From: Bacteriovoracaceae bacterium
GTDB taxonomy: Bacteria > Bdellovibrionota > Bacteriovoracia > Bacteriovoracales > Bacteriovoracaceae
Direction: 5' to 3'
NCBI GenBank assembly: GCA_019752535.1
Contig: JAIEMA010000019.1
Span: 157,164 to 221,163, forward strand
Length of the DNA stretch: 64,000 nt
Shown: piece by piece, positions 60,313-64,000 of the stretch
Layout: each line of letters starts with the position of its first letter
How positions within the stretch are numbered: position 1 is the stretch's first letter
Notes under the pieces: generated by a model
Databases searched by the model: none
Told to the model about the DNA's origin: nothing
Seen by the model: only the letters and a program-made list of their open reading frames with translations
Translations under genes and position numbers: made by a program

Positions 60313-61533
60313 TTAATGGACCGTATTAAGTTGATTAATTTCTAAATTTCCTAAGTAAACTCTTGATAAATCATCTAAGCGAATAAGTGCATCGTAATGA
60401 GAGATTGCCCACTCACTAAAATCTTTCAAGTAAAGCAATTCAACTTCTACAAGACGATCCAGAGAGGTGACACCTGTGTCATACATTTCTCTTTCGCCAT
60501 TGAGAAAGACTTCTGTGGCATTAAGAGAAGTGACTTCATTGAGGAAATGGCCCAATGATCTATTATATTTTGTATACCCAATCATTGCAGCAGACTTAAT
60601 GTTTGCTTCAGTCAGTGATTTTTCAATTGAAGCCTGCTCAACTTTTGATCCCGCCACTTGAATTCGAGCGTAATATCCAAATCCAATGCCGCTAAATGAA
60701 AGGATAGACCACTTTACAGATGACTTAGATCTACGAGCTGCTTGAATTCGATACTGAGCTGCAGTGATCTCCGGAGCACGATCAAAGGCACCTTGAACAA
60801 TCTCTTCAGATGAGAGGCGCAAAGAGTTTGATGCTAAAAAAGGAGTCACGGGCTTTAAGTTAAATTCTGCTTCAGGACCCGCTCCCATCAATAAATTGAA
60901 TGCCGCTTTTTCCTCTGCAAGATAACCTTCGAAACGAAGTACGATATCTCTTAAATCCAAAAGACGGTATTCTACTTTTTTGACTTCATCTAAGGTGACC
61001 ATTCCTACAGCGAGTTGGTCCTCGTAAACTTTCAAAAGATCTTCTAAAAGTTTTACTTCAAGACCAGCTAAGAAGAGACCCGTCTCTTCCTTAAGCATTG
61101 AATAATAAAGTGTAGCAACCTGGTTTTTAATATTCTCTTTAACTGCTTGATGAGAATAATACTGAGCCGTACGCATATTCTTCTCTGACTGAACTTGATA
61201 AATCTTTGAAGGCAAGCTCGTCACTAACTCAACAAGAAGTAATGGGCTCCAAGCATTTAAGAAATAAAAGGCAGCAATCGTCCCTAATCCATAAGGAAAG
61301 TACTGAGCTCTTGCCTCTGCAATTCTTTTTTGTGCCTGTACAAGACGCTGATACGAAATCTCAATATCTAATTGATCATTAATTACACGATCCTTAAGAG
61401 TCGCAAGATCAATGTCAGATTGATTGACAGTGAAAACCTTATTGGCTTCAACCTTAATATCTTGATGGGCCCAGGCAGAAATCCTGAATGTCGCCAACAA
61501 GGCTGCGAGAAGAATATTAATCATCTGTTTCAT
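60313..61533 (-). CDS. TolC-family-like outer membrane protein
   Basis: A 406-residue exported protein with a signal peptide (about 1-22, ending SAWAHQ). It shows the coiled-coil heptads of outer membrane efflux proteins: DLATLKDRVINDQLDIEISYQ at the start and YHQAVKENIKNQVATLYYSM mid-N-terminal. It also carries WSILSFSGIGFGYYARIQV (about 275-293), a hydrophobic motif shared with the neighbouring paralogue and not known from classical TolC. No inner-membrane or periplasmic adaptor genes are adjacent. Second gene of a three-gene operon. Confidence 0.75.
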   Translation of the reverse strand: MKQMINILLAALLATFRISAWAHQDIKVEANKVFTVNQSDIDLATLKDRVINDQLDIEISYQRLVQAQKRIAEARAQYFPYGLGTIAAFYFLNAWSPLLLVELVTSLPSKIYQVQSEKNMRTAQYYSHQAVKENIKNQVATLYYSMLKEETGLFLAGLEVKLLEDLLKVYEDQLAVGMVTLDEVKKVEYRLLDLRDIVLRFEGYLAEEKAAFNLLMGAGPEAEFNLKPVTPFLASNSLRLSSEEIVQGAFDRAPEITAAQYRIQAARRSKSSVKWSILSFSGIGFGYYARIQVAGSKVEQASIEKSLTEANIKSAAMIGYTKYNRSLGHFLNEVTSLNATEVFLNGEREMYDTGVTSLDRLVEVELLYLKDFSEWAISHYDALIRLDDLSRVYLGNLEINQLNTVH

Positions 61534-61546
61534 TCAAATTCCTTAA

Positions 61547-62983
61547 CTATTGAACAACGACAGTTGTCGATAATTCAATTGTCTCACCCAAAAGCGAGAG
61601 TATGACTACATTCACATTGTATGTTCCAGCATTCTTAGCAGAAAACATGTATTGAAAACCGTTATCGCTCTTCAAAACTCTATAAGGTGAGTTCATTCCA
61701 TCCACACTGTAGGTAACACTGTAAACATTTGAGAGAGCATCGTTTGGAGCATCTAAACTCAACACAACAAGCTTTGATCCAAATCTCGTTCTCGAAAGTC
61801 TTGAGTTGATAGTGAATTCGTCAGCTCTTGGGAAATCAGATGAACCCACAGCAGTATCAAGGCTTAAAAGTCTCTTGAGCTCTACAATTTTCACTTCGCG
61901 CTCAAGTTGTAATTTCGTCAAAGTTCTTTGCTCTGAAATAGTATTAATTTTAGAATCATTAAGAGTTGATAAGCTAATCAATCGATTTGAGAACAAATCT
62001 TCTTGGCGAGCTTGAGTCTCTTGGGTTGAAGCTAAGATGCTTTCTTGAAGAGCTAAGCGTTGATCCAACACAGAAATCTGACGATAGAGAGAGTAGATTT
62101 GGTTTTGAATTTTTAAACTTAACTGCTCACCTTGAAGCTTAATTACTTTAGCTTTTGATTTTTCGATAGACACTCTTGCAGCATAGTCAAAACCAATTCC
62201 ACTAAAACTCACGAGTGACCATCGAGCTGCGCTCACCATAAATTGAGCGGCTTGATATTGATAAGTGTTGCTGATCAATTCATTTGAATTTCTAAGAGCG
62301 ATTACAGAAGCTTCTTCTTTAGTGTCTGGCAATGACTGGAAGTCATCCTGAGGGAGGTCACCGAGGATTAACTCCTCTGAGCTATTTTTCCCAAGAGCGA
62401 TAAGCATCGCTTGTCTTTCAATTATATTTAATGTCTCAAGAGCGTAAATATCCTGTTGCTGCTGCAAAAGTTGTCTCTGAGAAAGATACAAATCATTTGC
62501 ATTATCAGCACCCATTGTATTCTGAGCAAGATTTGAATCATAAACTTCTTTCAAAAGTTTCTCTTGCTCACGCATAGAAGCGAGTAGCATCTCGTAATAC
62601 TTCAAAGTGATGTAGTTCGAAGTTAAACCTTGAAGAATATTGAGCTTGATTCCAAGAGTTGTGTACTTTTCGGCCATCGCAAGCTCTTTGCTGCCCTGGT
62701 ATTTAAACCAGTCAGAAGGAGTAGGTACAACGGATTGAAGAATGGCAAATGTAGCGTTGACATTGACAAGTTGGATGCTTATTCCAGGTAAAAACTCACC
62801 ACGAGCAACTGAGATATTTCTTTGAGCCTGATAGTATCTTTCATACTGAATTTGAACGTCATAATTTGAACTAAGCGCTTCTTGTCTCAATTGAGGAAGA
62901 GTGACCTCAGTTGCCGCAAACGCTCTTACCCCAATAATCACAAGTCCAAGTATAAAAGAGCTCTTTAACCATTTAGTCCACAT
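61547..62983 (-). CDS. TolC-family-like outer membrane protein with C-terminal Ig-like domain
   Basis: A 478-residue exported protein with a signal peptide ending VRAFAATE (about residue 24). It has long coiled-coil segments typical of outer membrane efflux proteins, for example RQEALSSNYDVQIQYERYYQ and LYLSQRQLLQQQQDIYALE. The shared motif ARWSLVSFSGIGFDYAARVS lies at about 256-275. The last 80 residues (about 398-478), LVVLSLDAPNDALSNVYSVT onward, look like an added beta-sandwich (PKD/Ig-like) domain. It is the first gene of the run, with a promoter candidate 52-80 bp upstream. Confidence 0.75.
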   Translation of the reverse strand: MWTKWLKSSFILGLVIIGVRAFAATEVTLPQLRQEALSSNYDVQIQYERYYQAQRNISVARGEFLPGISIQLVNVNATFAILQSVVPTPSDWFKYQGSKELAMAEKYTTLGIKLNILQGLTSNYITLKYYEMLLASMREQEKLLKEVYDSNLAQNTMGADNANDLYLSQRQLLQQQQDIYALETLNIIERQAMLIALGKNSSEELILGDLPQDDFQSLPDTKEEASVIALRNSNELISNTYQYQAAQFMVSAARWSLVSFSGIGFDYAARVSIEKSKAKVIKLQGEQLSLKIQNQIYSLYRQISVLDQRLALQESILASTQETQARQEDLFSNRLISLSTLNDSKINTISEQRTLTKLQLEREVKIVELKRLLSLDTAVGSSDFPRADEFTINSRLSRTRFGSKLVVLSLDAPNDALSNVYSVTYSVDGMNSPYRVLKSDNGFQYMFSAKNAGTYNVNVVILSLLGETIELSTTVVVQ

Positions 62984-63034
62984 ATGATGGGTCCTTACAT
63001 TACAAATTGAAAAAACAAAGATAGATGGGCGTGG

Positions 63035-63063
63035 TATGTACTAGTTAATGAAGCGTTGTGCAA
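63035..63063 (-). promoter_or_regulatory. promoter candidate for the TolC-like operon
   Basis: On the minus strand TTGCAC, a 17-bp spacer and TACATA lie about 50 bp before the first TolC-like ATG. The -35 is good and the -10 mediocre. Confidence 0.4.
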
Positions 63064-63129
63064 GGGTTTGAAAATTTTTTGTAAAAACTAAACAATCTCA
63101 ACAAATCTGAGAAACAGAAAATGTATTTT

Positions 63130-64000
63130 TTACATATCTACTGGCTGGTATATGTCAGACAATTTTGACCAATTTCCAAAGAACTCGACCTTGTCTTGGA
63201 TCCAAACAAAATCTGGTTGATGACCATCATTCCACTCACCACCAAGTATTTTGCCATTACTATCGAGATCCAACCAATAGCGTAAGCGACTATCCATATA
63301 CTCCGCTTCGGGACTTCCTATGACTGGGTCAATTTTGGGTGAAATCGCTCCAGCATATTTAATAGTCGTTTCAATGAGAGCCCTGGACTTGGTCCCTGGC
63401 GAAGAATACTCTGCGGCTTCTCCAGTCGCTAAGATTTCGGACTCATATGAGACGGCCACATGATTCAAAATCTCTCTGAAGCGGTTGACGTCAGCTATAA
63501 AGCTCTTGCCCTGAAGACCGAGTCGGTTGGCCACAATAATGTGAAAGGCTCCGGGATTCATATCCCAGCATGACGAGCGGTTTCGAGTCTCATCGGCCCT
63601 ATCGGGGTTTGAATTACAGCGGGAACCAACCAATCGTGTTCTGGCTGAAGCCACCTTGGCATAGAAATAACTCATAAGGGCCTGAACGTCGCTTGAGTAA
63701 AACTTCAAAGAAATTCCATCTTTGTTAGTAAGTTCTACCGTCTTAGGCTCTGGATAATTCATGGAGACGGCAGTATAGCCATGACAAATTCCATGCCACT
63801 CCTCCTCTTTGGGAGAAACACTCTTAAGAACTTTCTTAGTCAAAAGGTAGCGATAATTGCCATTATAAATATCGAATTTCTCAGAGGGTGAGAGTTCATT
63901 TAAACGATTTGAATCCATCGCCTTGAGTTCTTCAAAGCTTGGAGACTTATAGCTAAAAGGTTGAGGGTTCGTTGCACTCCATCTATAAGCGATATTTCCT
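63130..64000 (-). CDS. transglutaminase-elicitor-like protein (partial, N-terminus beyond window end)
   Basis: The frame is open through the window end, so the true start lies outside; 289 residues are visible. EWHGICHGYTAVSMNYPEP carries the candidate catalytic Cys. FYSSDVQALMSYFYAKV, LVGSRCN, MNPGAFHIIVANRLGLQGKS and FIADVNRFREILNHVAVSY match the transglutaminase-elicitor pattern (CHGWA, GSRCN, N.GALH, VVDV). These proteins, first known from Phytophthora elicitors, also occur in bacteria as secreted acyl-transfer enzymes. Disulphide-type cysteines (SRCNS, SSCWD) suggest export. The signal peptide would be beyond the window. Confidence 0.75.
   Translation of the reverse strand, partial: GNIAYRWSATNPQPFSYKSPSFEELKAMDSNRLNELSPSEKFDIYNGNYRYLLTKKVLKSVSPKEEEWHGICHGYTAVSMNYPEPKTVELTNKDGISLKFYSSDVQALMSYFYAKVASARTRLVGSRCNSNPDRADETRNRSSCWDMNPGAFHIIVANRLGLQGKSFIADVNRFREILNHVAVSYESEILATGEAAEYSSPGTKSRALIETTIKYAGAISPKIDPVIGSPEAEYMDSRLRYWLDLDSNGKILGGEWNDGHQPDFVWIQDKVEFFGNWSKLSDIYQPVDM

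Noticed and set aside
1..64000. CRISPR arrays, insertion sequences, prophage or rRNA
   Set aside because: No regularly spaced repeats, transposase or integrase motifs, phage structural genes or rRNA-like stretches were seen.

Overview
This window looks like chromosomal DNA of a Bacteriovorax/Bdellovibrio-type predatory bacterium (Bdellovibrionota, probably Bacteriovoracales). The basis is a moderately AT-rich, densely coding sequence with many secreted envelope enzymes, FHA/Tad-type surface machinery, a receiver-domain protein with the long acidic linker usual in this lineage and deltaproteobacteria, and core genes (smc, mreB, dnaK-dnaJ-grpE, rph-rdgB, mutY, nagZ, hemW). The taxonomy is inferred from gene content, because no rRNA lies in the window. 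I see no phage, insertion sequence, CRISPR array or rRNA. The only RNA gene I am sure of is one tRNA-Pro (UGG).

Layout. 1-4.0 kb: a minus-strand run read XRE regulator, secreted vWA-like protein, mutY, then a CHASE-PAS sensor cut by the window start; a pentapeptide-repeat gene diverges from the regulator. 4.5-4.8 kb: a structured RNA with an intrinsic terminator directly in front of a 26-residue membrane peptide. 4.8-9.6 kb: a lipid-modifying island with one membrane desaturase, three fatty-acid-hydroxylase-superfamily proteins, a lipase-like hydrolase and a stand-alone CAT-fold acyltransferase. 9.6-15.2 kb: L,D-transpeptidase, lolA and smc. 15.2-17.6 kb: Lrp regulator with a LysE exporter, and a secreted hydrolase.

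17.7-22.5 kb is a sulfation locus: sulfotransferase-cysD-cysN on the plus strand, converging with a polytopic membrane protein and cysC. It makes PAPS beside a sulfotransferase, and no sulfite-forming genes are present. 22.5-26.1 kb is a tightly coupled operon of a deoxyhypusine-synthase-like enzyme, a small membrane protein, a second P-loop sulfotransferase-like protein and a class V aminotransferase, preceded by a GC-rich leader that folds like a riboswitch. 26-29.7 kb holds small secreted proteins, a hexapeptide acyltransferase, tRNA-Pro, rdgB-rph and birA.

29.7-38.4 kb is a minus-strand signalling and secretion operon: a TadC with an added periplasmic domain, DUF192, three membrane FHA proteins, a PP2C-like protein with altered metal ligands, and a receiver-domain protein. 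38.5-43.2 kb reads amn, mreB, a PilZ protein, a lipoprotein and nagZ; hpt diverges from amn. 44-50.8 kb holds an LpoA-like lipoprotein, dnaJ, dnaK, grpE and hemW. From 50.8 kb on come envelope and secreted proteins: a fused M16 protease, an 11-Asp-box propeller protein with a carbohydrate-binding module, an M28 peptidase, a YdcF-type protein, two unusual TolC-like proteins beside a secreted repeat protein, and a transglutaminase-elicitor-like protein cut by the window end.

The best candidates for undescribed biology are the di-iron lipid island, the paired sulfation and DHS operons with their leader RNA, the FHA/PP2C/Tad operon, the terminator-gated 26-residue peptide, and the TolC pair with a shared novel motif.
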